A stretch of DNA of 64,000 nucleotides from Sarcophilus harrisii (taxonomy: Eukaryota > Chordata > Mammalia > Dasyuromorphia > Dasyuridae), in the NCBI RefSeq assembly GCF_902635505.1, contig NC_045432.1, positions 7,375,275 through 7,439,274 of the forward strand, read 5' to 3'. The notes beneath the pieces are model-generated. The model saw nothing but the letters and a program-made list of their open reading frames with translations. It ran no database searches and had not been told where the DNA came from. Shown in pieces: positions 13,101-24,760 of the stretch (its first letter is position 1; the number at the start of each line of letters is the position of its first letter). The position numbers and the translations under genes are program-made.

Positions 13101-13968
13101 TGGCTGCATCCCACACATTTTGGTATGACATCTCATTATTGTCATTTTCTTGGGTGAAGTTATTAATTATGTCTATGATTTGCTGTTTCACCCAATAATT
13201 CTTTAGTAGGAGATTATTTAGTTTTCAATTATTTTTTGGTCTATTTTCCCCTGGCTTTTTGTTGAATGTAATTTTCATTGCATCGTGGTCTGAAAAGGAT
13301 GCATTTACTATTTCTGCCTTACTGCATTTGAGTTTGAGGTTTTTATGTCCTAATATATGGTCAACTTTTGTATAGGTTCCATGAACTGCTGAAAAGAAAA
13401 TGTACTCCTTCCTGTCTCCATTTAGTTTTCTCCAGTGATCTATCATATCTAACTTTTCTAGTATTCTATTTACATCTTTGACTTCTTTTTTATTTATTTT
13501 GTGGTTTGATTTATCTAATTCTGAGAGTGCAAGGTTGACATCTCCCACTATTATAGTTTTGCTGTCTATTTCTTCTTGCAGCTCTCTTACTTTCTCTTTT
13601 AAGAATTTAGACGCTACACCACTTGGTGCATATATGTTTAATATTGATATTGCTTCATTATGCTACCCTTTAGCAAGATACAGTGCCCTTTCTTATCTCT
13701 TTTAATTAGATCAATTTTTGCTTTTGCTTGATCTGAGAATCAGGATGGCTACCCCTGCTTTTTTGACTTCAGCTGAAGCATAGTAGATTCTGCTCCAACC
13801 TTTTACCTTTACTCTGTATGTATCTCCCTGCTTCAGGTGTGTTTCCTGTAAACAACATATTGTAAGATTCTGACTTTTAATCCATTCTGCTAACTGCTTC
13901 CTCTTTAGGGGGGAGTTTACCCCACTCACATTTATGGTTAAAATGACCAATTCTGTATCATTTGCCAT
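10140..13968 (-). pseudogene. L1 ORF2 relic (endonuclease and reverse transcriptase)
   Basis: ORF2 made the protein that nicks target DNA and copies L1 RNA back into the genome. The start ATG is at 13966-13968, giving MANDTELVILTINVSGVNSP. The endonuclease part is visible at 13225-13968 (CCLQETH; SDHDAMKITF), the RT at about 11560-12900 (including FADDMMVYF near 11860), and the C-terminal domain at 10140-11500. Total length, about 1,275 codons, matches mammalian ORF2. The open pieces start at 13968, 13548, 13191, 12729, 11937 and 11214, all in one minus frame. The pieces at 12539 and 11516 lie in another frame. The copy therefore carries several stops and at least two pairs of frame changes. 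Confidence 0.9.
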
Positions 13969-14539
13969 CTTGTTAACCCCTGTTTATGCTTTTCTCCCTT
14001 CCTTCCCCAGTATTAAACTTATGAGCACCACTTGCTTCTCACAGCCCTCCCTTTTTAGTATCCCTCCCCCCACCTTAGAGTTCCTCCCCCTATCTTACTC
14101 CTTTCCTCACAGTTTCCCTATTCCTTTCCGCTTAGCTTATTCCTTCCCTTTTCACTTTTCCCTTCCCACTTTTCAATGAGGTGGGAGAAGTTTCACCATA
14201 AATCAAATATGTCTAAAATTTTTCTCTTTAAGCCAATTCTGATGGCAGTAAGATACCCACTATATTCATCCCCCTCCATTCTTTCTCTCAGATATAATAG
14301 GTTTCCTTTGCCTCTTTCTGAGATGTAGTACCCCCACTTCTTTTTTCTGGTACAATTTCCTTTTCACCTCCAGTTTCTAGAACAAGGTATACATGTATTC
14401 TTTATATATCTTTATAGTAGAAATATAGTTCCCAAGATTTCTTTTTAACCTTTTTAGGTTTCTCTTGAGTTCTATATTTGTAGATCAAACTTTTTGTTAA
14501 GTTCTAGTTTTTTCATCAAAAATAGGTGAAATTTGCTTA

Positions 14540-15640
14540 TTTCGTTGAATGTCCATCTTCTTCCCTGGAAAAAGATGCTCATTCTGGCTGGGTAAGTTAT
14601 TTTTAGTTGCATGCCAAGTTCCTTAGCCTTTCAGAATATCATATTCCAGGCCCTTCGATCCTTTAATGTGGACACTGCTAGATTGTAGGTAATCCTTATT
14701 ATGGCTTCTCTATATTTGAATTGGTTTTTTTCTAGCTGCTTGCAGTATTTTTTCCTTTGTCTGATAGTTCTAGCATTTGGCCACTATATTTCTTGGTGTT
14801 TTGATTTTAGGATCCCTTTCAGTAGGTGATCGATGAATTCTTTCAATGTCTATTTTACCCTCTGTTTCTATGACTTCTGGGCAGTTCTCTTTGATAATTT
14901 CCTGGAAAATAGTGTCCAGGCTCTTTTTTTCATCATATTTTTTTCAGATTGTCTCTCCTAGATCTATTTTCCAGGTCTGTTATTTTCCCAAGAAGGTATT
15001 TGACATTTTTTCCCCCATTGTTTGATTGTTTTTGGTTTTGCTTGAATGATTCTTGTTGTCTCCTTGAGTCATTCAGTTCCATTTGTTTGATTCTGATTTT
15101 CAATGAAATATTTTCTTATATTTTTTATATCTTTTTATTATATATCTTTATGTTATATTTATATTTATATATATATATATTATATATCTTTATATATATC
15201 TAAAGATATCTTTATATTCACTTTTTTATATCTTTTTCTAATTGTCCAATTGAGTTTTTAAGTGAGTTGTTTTGTTCTATGGAATTTTTTCCATTTCGCC
15301 AATTTTATTTTTTAGAGAGTTATTTTCTGTTTCCACTTCACTAATTCTCTTTTTCAATGATTTCATTTCTTTATCCCACTCTGTCTTTAAATGAGTGGGA
15401 TGACTTCTCCATACTCTCTTGCCAAGCCTCCCTTTCCTTTTCCCATTTTTCTTCTAGCTCTCTTGTGAGAGCCTTTTTAATTTCTTCTGTGAGATTCATC
15501 TGTGCTGAGGACCAGATCATATCCTTCTTTGGGGATTCATCTGGAGACAGTCTGTTTTTAGTCTCTTCAGGGTTTAGAGTCTGCTCTCCATCCGTATAGA
15601 AGCTGTCAGTGGTTAAGGTCCATTTAAATTTTTTGCTCAT
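14540..15640 (-). pseudogene. L1 ORF1 relic (RNA-binding chaperone)
   Basis: ORF1 protein trimerises through a coiled coil and coats L1 RNA. The N-terminal 89 codons are open (15371-15640, starting MSKKFKWTLTTDSFYTDGEQ) and pass into a charged, heptad-like stretch. Downstream minus-strand sequence (about 14800-14950) matches the RNA-recognition region as compared with other marsupial L1 copies in this window. An AT-rich low-complexity block at about 15110-15230 disrupts the coiled-coil part. The end point is estimated from family length. Confidence 0.75.
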
Positions 15641-16365
15641 TTTGTCAGAGAAGAATCAAAGACAAACTAGCAAGGAAAAAAAAAAACCCCAAATGGAATC
15701 TCCCATTTTTTCGGGGGGGGGGCCCTGGGTGGTGTTACTGAGCTTCCTCTGCAGACTGCGGGGGGGGGGGGGGGAAGAGGGGAAGGGGAGCAGCAGCAAG
15801 GCACTAGCAGGACAGCAATGGCTGTGCTGCAACTGGGTTCTGAGACTCTGAGAGCGTGCTGAGACACTGTGGGGGAGGGGTGACCAGGTCCTGAGAGACC
15901 CTAGCTTTTTGGGGTTGGATTCTTCACCCACTGTGTTTTTAGCTTCTCTGCTTGTCTACTGGCTTGCTGCCCGGGCAAAGTATCCAATACTGGAGCAAAG
16001 CTCTCCCAGCAGAGAAGGCTGAGATCACACCCCTCCCCCTCTGGTCTCATACCCCTCCCCCTCCAGTCTCACACTCCTCCACCTCCAGTCTCACACCCAT
16101 CCCCCTCCGGTCTGCTCAGTGTGAGTTGCCTGCCTCGTTCTTGCTGCCTCTGCCTGCCCTCAGCCTGTGCCTGATCTAAAACCTTCTCAGCCCTTGAGCA
16201 AAAACACACCCTTCCTGGCAAATTTCAAGGATGTCTTCTCTTGCTAATTATTTGTGGGGGTTTTTTCAGTCAAGCATTAATTCAGAGGCTTGTCATGAAA
16301 TGAATTCTGAGAGAAAATGCGGAGCTTACACAGATGCGTGTCTCCTCTCCGCCATCTTGGCTGGA
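15641..16365 (-). promoter_or_regulatory. L1 5' UTR with internal promoter region
   Basis: This GC-richer segment lies directly upstream of ORF1 and ends at the target duplication. It holds G-runs (15713-15722 and 15760-15774) and a CT-rich tandem-like block at 16025-16110 in which a CTCCCCCTCCAGTCTCACAC-type unit recurs. L1 5' UTRs carry the element's own promoter; activity here is not shown. Confidence 0.65.
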
Positions 16366-16379
16366 GATAAGATAGCTTT

Positions 16380-17240
16380 TTGCACCAAATTGAATGTGTA
16401 TGCTATTCCCTCTTTGAGCTAATGCTGATAAGGTTCGTGTGCTTCCCCCCCTTCCATTGTCCTCTTCACTGTAAAAACTCTTTTGTATCTCTTATGCCAG
16501 ATAATTTACTCCATTCTACCTTTCCCTTTCCCCTTCTCCCAGTACATTTTTCTTTTTCATCCCTTAATTTTATTTTTTGGGTAATCAGCCCATCATATTC
16601 AACTCATACTTATGCTCTCTGTCTATGCATACTCCTAATGAGAAAAAATTTTAAAGTTACAAGTGTCATTTTCCTCATATAGGAATGTAAACAAGTTTGA
16701 CCTTGTTGGATTCCTTATGATTTCTATTTCCTGTTTACCTTTTCATGTGTCTTTTGAGTCTTGTATTTAAAACTCAGATTTTCTGTCCAGCTCTGGTCTT
16801 TTCATCAGGAATGTTTGAAAGTCCTCTGTTTCATTGACTATCTAATTTTCCCCCAGAAGGTTTATAGTTGATTCTTGGTTGTAGTCCTCACTCCTCTGCC
16901 CTCCAAAATATCATATTCAAAGGCTTTCTTATGTTATCCTGACTGTGATTCCATGCTATTTAGATTATTTCTTTCTGGCTGCTTGTAATATTTTTTTCCT
17001 TTGATCTAGGAGCTCTGGAATTTGGCTGTAATATTCCTGGGAGTTCTTATTTTGCTCTTTCAGGAGGTGATTAGTGGATTTTTTCAATTTTTATTTTACT
17101 TTCTGGTTCTAGAATATCAGGGCAGTTTTCCATGATAAATTATTGAAAGGTGATATCTAGGCTTTTTTTTAAATCATGACTTTCAGGGAGTCCAATAATT
17201 CTCAAATAATCTCTCTTATTTAATTGTTTACGTGAGAATG
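16380..17240 (-). mobile_element. Old L1, 5' part (spacer and ORF1 region)
   Basis: This is the continuation of the L1 interrupted at 9715. Minus-strand sequence at about 16990-17220 aligns with the ORF1 RNA-binding region of the younger copy (same order as 14740-14960). It is strongly diverged and not open. It ends near 17240. Confidence 0.65.
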
Positions 17241-17964
17241 AATTGCTTGGATGTGGAAAAGAAATGATTGTTGGACATGAGAATCTGAAAGGGAGATATG
17301 AAGGGGAGAAGGAGGCTTTTTTTTGCAGCTGTAAGGTTTGTCACATAGACGGAAGAGGTAGAGCCAAAGAATCAATCAACAAGAATTCATTAAGGGCTAC
17401 TATATTCCAGGAATTGTGCTATATTTAAGGGCTGCAGAGAGAAAAATGAATGTTAAGGGTGATGAACAGTGAGATGATTGATCATGCATGCGTCCCTCCC
17501 ATATCAGTCAGTATCTTTGAGACCTGTTAAGGACTTGTACACCCAGAAGATGAAAATTTGAGCAAGTGATACGTTGATCCAAAACAAGAAGGAAAATGTA
17601 AAATGAAATTACACTGATACATAGAAACATTGAAGAATCTTAGTTAGAAGATCCTTAATAGGCCTACCACCTAGTAAAATATGTACTTGAAGAGCACTCC
17701 CCTCATATTCCCAAAAAAAGCCTTTCTTTGAAGGACCCCCCCCCCCCCAGGGAGAAGAAACCCCTGACCAAGGCCACCAATTTATCTTGACTCAGTTTCA
17801 TTGTATAAGATTCATCCCAATATTCTAGACTATGAGATTATGGAATTCTTTGGGAATTCCAACTGTCATTCAGTATATTATTCCTCTTAGCTTTTAAGCA
17901 TCTGCAAATTTGACAAGCATGCCATCTCTGTCATAGTCATTGATCAAAAATTTAAATATCATTT
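17241..17964. other. No gene; short SINE-like piece and a C-run
   Basis: 17375-17440 resembles the AAGNNCTACTATATNCCAGG segment of MIR3-like SINEs. A run of Cs lies at 17738-17748. Nothing else is recognisable. Confidence 0.4.
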
Positions 17965-18486
17965 AAAGAGAGTTGTAGTCAAGATAGCAAGCTCCCCTCC
18001 ATAAAACTCCAGGCAGACATAGAAAATGCACCAGAATGAATTTTGTTGGATTCCATAAATCCTGTTGGAACTCAGAAAAAGTCACAATGACTTTTTAAAA
18101 GTCATTTGTGCATCCCAACTTGATACAGAGAGACAGACCGATATCTGCAGATATTGCAGAGTTGGGCCAGTAGACGACTGAGTACTCTAGCACAGGGAGA
18201 AACTGTATGAGGGCAAGATCTCAACAAATTTGAACCAAACCTCTTTACCTAAGGGATGGCCCTTGAATATAGAGGGAGACAGAATTGTATACATTAAAAA
18301 CAATCAATAAGGACAGTTTAAAGGAAACTGCAACGTTAGGCAATCTGACATCTAATTGAATCAAAACTTAGGGATTTTCCAAGATGGGAAGGAGAGAACA
18401 AACAGGTATAATTTCCTAAATTCAGAAAATGTCCCACTATCCTCAAGTATTTGTAAACAATCAAGGGAACATGGAAATAATAACTA

Positions 18487-18815
18487 GTTGACTCCAGTAT
18501 GGGGTCAGTGTTCATTCTATGGGAAAACTTGCATCAGTTTTTGGCTCACACTGGGTTTCTGGTCACCATAACCTAGGTTCTTGGTTAAGTGTCTCTAACC
18601 AGCAAGGGGCAGCTTCCTACTTATATGGGGCCACCTCCTAGTTATATGGTGCCAGGTTCAAACAGTAGAATAAGGTTTTCTCCCAATTCCTACAGTTCAA
18701 TAAACTTTTGTCACAAAATAGGATCTGGATTGGGTCTATAATTGAATAGAAAGTAAGCTAGATTCAGAATTGAGTCACAAGATAGTGTGGTTCCTTCCTT
18801 CATTTCCCACAACTG
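18487..18815 (+). repeat. Possible solo LTR inside the HAL1-like 5' UTR
   Basis: The block breaks the L1-like 5' UTR. It has TATA-like CTTATATGGGG, AATAAA near 18701, and could run from TGACTCC to TTCCCACA. No target duplication was found, so the call is weak. Confidence 0.3.
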
Positions 18816-19614
18816 ACCATTTGCTCTCCTGATCACCTCAATTCCTTCAATACCAGGGCACTGCAACTGGGGTCACCCACTCTCCAGTTCTGAGTCACAG
18901 ATCCAGAGAAGACTGAGAAGGGGACTTGTAGAGGGGAGCAGAATTCTTGGATAGGGAGTTCTTGGGCTGTGTATATAGAACTGAGGAAGTTCAGAAGCCA
19001 GCAACTGCATATTGTGTGGCTCAGACCCTCAGATGTAAAGCAGGTCTTACTTAAAGCATCCAGCTCAGCCTACAAAGGAATAATTGGGACAGCAATCTTA
19101 GATCAAAGGTCATTAATATAATGTTTGATAGAAGCTAAATCTACTCTATTCTTCTTCAGACCCAAGCCAGGTCAGGAATTAGCAGAGATCCGTTGGGGAT
19201 GGGGAAGGAAACTATCAGATTTTTCCCTGTATCAGACCACTTTGGGGTCATTGAAAGGCTATAGGTTTTTAGCTTGTCCCTGAGATCATGGAGTGACATA
19301 ATACTCGACAGCCCAAGAAGATAGAAACAGGACTGACCCAGGCCTCCCCTATAGAAGTGCACCGAATGCAGCCCTAACATCATATTCAAAGTGAGAAAGC
19401 AGGCTAGAAGAATGAGGGGGGAAAAGAGTATTGGTGTCAACAACTATAATGGTAGGGAAGCTCAAAACAGAAACCCACCAGAAATGAATTACTCCAAAAC
19501 ATTTACAAACAAAGACAAAGGTAAAAAAAAAAATCAACTTGGACACAAATGCAACTAGAATTCATGGAAGAAATGAAACAAGCTTTAAAAAAGAATATTT
19601 TAAAAAGTGGAATG

Positions 19615-20620
19615 AAGTTTCTCAAAAATATAGAGAGCTGAGTCAAATTTATAAGAATACAAGTCATTCCCCAATTAATGGTCAAAGGAGATAAACGTAG
19701 TTTTCAGATGAAGAAATTAAAGGTATCTATAATCATGTAAAATGTTCTAAATCACTATTGATTAGAGAAATACAAATTAAAACAATTCACCCCTATCAAA
19801 TTGGGTAATATGACAGAAAAGGAAAATGATAAATGTTGGAGAAGGTATGGGAAAATTGGGACAGTCATGCATTGTTGGTGGAGTTATAAACCGATTCCAA
19901 CCATTCTGGAGAGCAATTTGGAACTATGCCCAAAGGGCTATCAAACTGTGCATACACTTTGATCCAGCAATACCACTACTAGGTCTATATCGCAAAGAGC
20001 TCATTAAAAAAAAAAAAAGGTGAAAAACCTGCATGTACAGAAATATTTATAGCAGTTCTTTTTGTGGTAGCAATGAATTAGAAATTGAAGGGATTTCCAT
20101 AAATTCAGGAATGGATGAATAAGTTGTGGTATATGAATAGAATAGAAAACTATTGTGGTGTTAAAAAAAAAAGTGAGCAGGCAGATTTTAATACATGAAA
20201 GGATGCTGAGTGAAGGGAGTAGCACCGGGATAACATTGTACACAGTAATAGTAACATTGTACAGTGATCAACTGTGATAGATTTAGCTCTCCTCAACAAT
20301 GAAATGGTCCAAGCCAATTGCAAAAGACACATGATGGAAAAGTTATCCACATCCAGAAATAGAACTGATGGGGTCTGAATGCAGATTGAAGCATACTATA
20401 TTCACTTTTTTGGTGTCTTTTTCTTTTTGTTCTGTTTCTTCTTTCACAACATGGTTAATGTGGAAATGTTTTACTTTGTTGCACATGTATAATCTATATC
20501 AAATTGCTTGTCAGTTTGAGGGGGGAGAAGAAGAGGAAGGGAGAAAAACTTGGAACTCAAAATCTTTCAAAAATGAATGTTGAAAATTGTCTTTACATGT
20601 AGTTGTAAAAAATGCTATAA
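19615..20620 (+). mobile_element. 5'-truncated L1 (ORF2 C-terminus and 3' UTR)
   Basis: The plus-strand translation shows the L1 ORF2 tail: a CWWSYK-like zinc region is degraded, but YNRFQPFWRAIWNYAQRAIK-type residues are clear at 19880-19950. After it come the typical 3' UTR and an A-rich end near 20600. It splits ORF1 of the older element around it. Confidence 0.75.
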
Positions 20621-21480
20621 AATGAAATGAAAGCACTTGAGGACAAAATTGGAGAAAATTTGGAAAAGAAAAAGAAATGAGAGCTATGGAAAAAAGAATT
20701 GGAAAGAGGACTTGTACCGGGACTTGGCATAAGAAATACAAAGCATTGCTCAAGCAACAAATATCCTGAAAATTAGGATGTACCAAATAGAAACCAGTGA
20801 CTTTGAATGACTTTGACTTTCTATGAGGAAACTAGAACTATCAAAACAAAGTCAAAATATTGGAAAAAAGGAAAATCTAAGATAGCAAAATCATCTGACT
20901 TGAAGAACAGATTGGAAGAGAAAAAAAAATTAAGAATCATTAAACTATCTGAGCACCATGACTCTCAACATAATGTTTCAAGAAATATTATTTCAAGAAA
21001 TCTTAAAATGCTCAAATTTCATAGAACCAGAGGGCAAAATAGTAATAGGAATAATTCACTGGTCACCTCATGAAAGAAATCCCAGAATAAAAACCCCTAA
21101 GGAGCTTTATATATCCAAAATCTAGAACTTCCAAGGTTAAAGAAAAGATTTTTCAAGGAGACAGAAAAAGAAATCAAATACCAAAGAACTACCTCAGAGT
21201 CAGGCTCACACTTAGTTTATCAGCCACCATTCTAAAGGAGCAGAGAGTTTGGAATATGACATTCCAGAAGGAAAAGGATATGAACTTATAGCTAGGAATA
21301 ACTTACCAGAAAGACAGAGGGAAAAACGACTCTTTAATGAAATAGATGACTTTCTAGCAATTTTGATGGGAAAAAAAAGCCAGAGCTGTATAGAAACTTT
21401 GAAATTCAAACATAGGAGTAAAAAGAAACATAAAAAGGTAAACACGAATGAACTATGATAAGGGAACAAACAATGATAAA

Positions 21481-21846
21481 TTGTTTAGTGAGATATGAGT
21501 ATTTTCTCTGAACCCTGTCATCAGAGATCATTGAGGGAGTCCAATTATACAAGGCCTGGGAGGTTCTGTTATGCCTTAATTATCTTAAGAAAAGTATAAA
21601 GAGGAAGAGGACCACAGTGGGGTATAAATTGGAGAATTGATTAACAAGTTATACAAATGTGATTAAATACTAATCTGTTGAATTCATAATATATAATGAC
21701 CAAACAGGATTCTAGAGGATTAATGATGAAACATGTTACCCAAAAAGTATTGATTACTTTGATTTAGTTTGATTATAGGATTAAACTCCTTTCTTTAGGA
21801 AAAGCTAGCCCTAACAGCTAAACCAGACTAACAATCTCTCTCTTTT
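21481..21846. other. Probable tail of the HAL1-like relic
   Basis: Sequence after the ORF1 end resembles L1 spacer only weakly; no gene is seen. Confidence 0.3.
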
Positions 21847-22000
21847 TTTTTCTAAGCTTTTTATTTTTAAAACATATGCACGGATAATTTCCCAACATTG
21901 ATCTTTGCATAGCCTGGTGTTTCAGATTTTCCCCTCCTTCCCCCCAGTCCCTCCCCTAGATGATAAGTAATTAAATATATGTTATACATGTTAAAAAATA
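21847..22000 (-). mobile_element. Short L1 3' end
   Basis: A T-run is followed by sequence matching the last 150 bp of marsupial L1 on the minus strand (CTTTTTATTTTTAAAACATATGC, in pieces, then TTTTCCCCTCCTTCCCCCC). It is severely 5'-truncated. Confidence 0.8.
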
Positions 22001-23040
22001 TAAATAGTCTCTTAAGTTTAGGTTATAGATGGATTTAGTTAATAGGTAGATTGATATTTTATCATTTATTAGCAGAGAATTTAGAAGAATAATGGGAACA
22101 CAACTCTAGTTACGTCTTCTTTCCATAAAATTGAGTACTGTACTCAGTTGAAATTATGTTCCCATCCCTTCCTCATTCTTATTCATTGTAATTATTATGA
22201 AACTCAGGCCCTCTTGCTCTGACTAAATGTGCAGACTGATCAACAAAAAATATATCACACAAAATGTGCGTGAAGACAGCAAGAAATTTTTAAAAGGCTT
22301 TAAATAAATCACATTAAATACAATACCCAGAAAAATTATCAGGCCAGTTTTAAAAAGAGAATATTAATAAAAGTACTCAGTATGTTATAATAACCTTCCA
22401 AGTAATTTGAAGAAAAAGGAAAATGTTTTCTCTAAATTCAGTCATTATTGCACATTCACACCCCCTCTGGCACAATTGTTATCCAAGTATATAATCACTG
22501 CAGAAATAAAAAAAAATCAAAGGATGAAAACAAACAATACATATCCAAACATCTCCCCTTGCACATTTGTAATCAATCCATATTATGTAGCACGTGTAGC
22601 AAGCGCATTATGGAATAATCTATTTAGACTTAGACATTGTTTAGCAGACACATTAGCATACCTCCTTATATTTACATTCAGCACTGATAATAGAATTTTA
22701 CACTGTTCTATAACTAGTCACAAGTTTTTTTCCTTTGCCAAATGTACTCCATATTTTGTGTGTTCATTGTGAACCTTCAGAATTCAAATATAGCACGAGT
22801 ATAGTATACCCATATAATAGATATTCTTAAGGTGAATCTATTAAAACTTAGTTTGGGCTTTATCATCATTGTTTTATACTTATGTCATTCAATTCCCAAG
22901 GATGATACTTCTCAGAGAATGTTTTCCAGCTTTGCAAATCTTTTATATTCCTTAGTGAGTTTACTAAACAGAGATTTAGGCATGTCTCATCTGATCCTCA
23001 CGAGCTTCAATACATGATTGAGCTTCAGACATGGGATGGA
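22001..23040. other. No recognisable gene or repeat
   Basis: AT-rich sequence. The 121-codon plus-strand frame at 22407-22772 has no recognisable domain and ordinary AT-driven composition. I could not assign it to any family. Confidence 0.4.
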
Positions 23041-24760
23041 CAGGGAAGTGCTATAGCCTGGAAACGTCAACACTGCAAAGCTTAAACTTTTGGTTGGAGG
23101 CCAAAGAATTTAGGAATAGAGGAAGTGGAACATGTAACCAGGACAGGACACTGTGCACGGGGCAGGTGTGTGTGTGTGCTGTGTAGCACTCCACCATGCC
23201 TGGGAGAAAAGCACAGCATCCAACTAGGTCAAGTTCTGACCACCCAATAGTTACTTGGGGCAAGTACCTATGCTGGTGAATTGGCCAGTGTGGGAGATAG
23301 CCAAGATGCTTTGAGATCCAGCACCCAAGGAAACCATCATCAGAGAGGAGGGGAGTCAGGAAGTGAGTGATGAGGAAAATTAAGGGTGAAAAACGACTGA
23401 AAGCACCAGAGATTTCAGAAAGGAAGCTCAAAGATCTGGAACATATAGAGATAAATTAATAGGAAGAGCATTAACAATAAAAGGAAACATCCTCCAAATC
23501 TAGTAAATGAATAAATACTTCAAAGTAAGGGAAAATAATAAAGGATTTGATGAATCACAGGAACCTTTAGAATTTAAGGAAATATACTGTTCCTGAGTAA
23601 TTCAAAAAAGAAATGAAAATTATAAAAGCAGAATTTATGGCTTGCACAGCAAAAATAATGAACAGAATAGAAAAACTGGAATCTGCCGTGTCAAGCTTCA
23701 CTAAAGGAACAAAAGAGAGAACAGTAAACATACAAATCTTGAAGACAAAATGTAAAGAGACATTCTAAACATCATAGGTCTCCCAGAAGAGCACAACAGG
23801 AAAAAAAAACCAAAAACCTTCTAATGAAGGAAATACAAAACTTCTTAGAACTTCTAAACATAGAAAATGAAATTCTAATTAAAAAGAATTCATAGGAGGA
23901 TCAGAACATTTGTACACAGTTAACAAGATTATGTGATAATCAACTGTGATGAACTTGGCTCTTCTCAGCAATGTGGTGTGATCCAAGACAATTTCAATAG
24001 ACTTGGGATGGAAAATGCCATCCACATCCAGAGAGAGAACTATGGAGACTGAATGCAGATTGAAGCATATTATTTTCACCTTTTTTCTGGTTTGCTTTCT
24101 CTTTTGCTTTTTCCCTTTTGTTCTGATTTTTCTTTCACAACATGACTAAGAAAATATGTTTAAAATGATTGTACATGTATAACCTTATATCAGATTGCTT
24201 GCTGTCTTGGGGAGGAGGGAGGTAAGGGAAGGAGGGAAAAAATGTGGAGCTCAAAATCTTATAAAACTGAAATGTTGAAAACTATTTTTACATGTAATGG
24301 GAAAAATAAAATACTATTGAGGAAAAAAAAAAGAATTCACAGATTGACTCCAGAAAAAATAAAAACAAACAAAAAAGCCAAAAAATAGGCTGTAAACTCC
24401 AAGACACATAGTGGTTCAGTTTAATAATTCAGTTCAGAAACAAATTCTGCAAGCCAACAGGAAAAAGACCCTCAACTACAAAGGACATTCTAATAACATG
24501 ACTATTTCACACTCCCTGAAAAAGGGAATAGCATGTTCCAAAGAGCAGTGGAGCTCAGGATACAGCCCAGGGTGACTTAGCCTGCAAATCTGAGCTCAAC
24601 CAAATAGAACAAAAGATGGTTATTTGATAATAAAGAAGAGTTTAAAACACTTTTAGAAATATAATCAGAAATGAAGAGACCAGTAAAAAATATCTTTCTA
24701 AATGTACACATGGAGACAGGGGTGACGGTGGAAATCTGGTAGATGCAACAGTGAAAAGGT
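23041..24760 (+). mobile_element. Second old ORF1-only L1/HAL1-like relic, interrupted
   Basis: From about 23440 the plus strand reads like a decayed ORF1: a coiled-coil-like stretch, a SLPEEHN-type motif near 23785, and, after an inserted L1 tail, a C-terminal match (MFQRAVELRIQPRVT, about 24534-24580) to the ORF1 end of other copies. No ORF2 follows. The 5' UTR part (23041-23440) is less certain. Confidence 0.5.
23893..24327 (+). mobile_element. 5'-truncated L1 with 12-bp target duplication
   Basis: 435 bp of L1 3' UTR ending AATAAAATACTATTGAGG plus an A-run, flanked by AAAAAGAATTCA at 23881-23892 and 24328-24339. Inserted into the ORF1 relic. Confidence 0.9.

Larger units (their letters stand above)
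9716..16365 (-). mobile_element. Structurally full-length L1 retrotransposon
   Basis: This 6,650-bp L1 lies on the minus strand and is flanked by a perfect 14-bp target duplication, GATAAGATAGCTTT (9702-9715 and 16366-16379). From 5' to 3' it has a start resembling other mammalian L1 5' ends (CCAGCCAAGATGGCGGAGAG), a 5' UTR of about 725 bp, ORF1 (about 14540-15640), an unusually long pyrimidine/purine-biased spacer of about 500 bp, ORF2 (about 10140-13968), a 3' UTR, and a poly(A) tail seen as a T-run on the plus strand at 9717. Both reading frames are broken, so it is dead, but it is complete in layout. It sits inside an older L1. Confidence 0.95.
17965..21480 (+). mobile_element. Old ORF1-only L1 relic (HAL1-like), interrupted
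   Basis: The left end contains a GTCAAGATAGC-like start typical of marsupial L1/HAL1 5' UTRs. 18830-19480 continues that 5' UTR (CACTTTGGGGTCATTGAAAG and similar segments). ORF1 begins near 19400-19610 and, after a later L1 tail (19615-20620), continues to about 21460; its C-terminal part includes KGYELIARNNLPERQ at 21249-21458. No ORF2 follows. HAL1 elements are half-L1s that carry ORF1 only, so this fits, though 3' truncation is an alternative. Many stops are present. Confidence 0.6.

Noticed and set aside
15656-16179. GC-rich block as a CpG-island host promoter
   Set aside because: It lies exactly in the L1 5' UTR between ORF1 and the target duplication, with no host exon nearby.
22407-22772. 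121-codon plus-strand frame as a small gene
   Set aside because: AT-rich with no recognisable domain and no supporting promoter, splice or poly(A) context; retained only as unassigned sequence.
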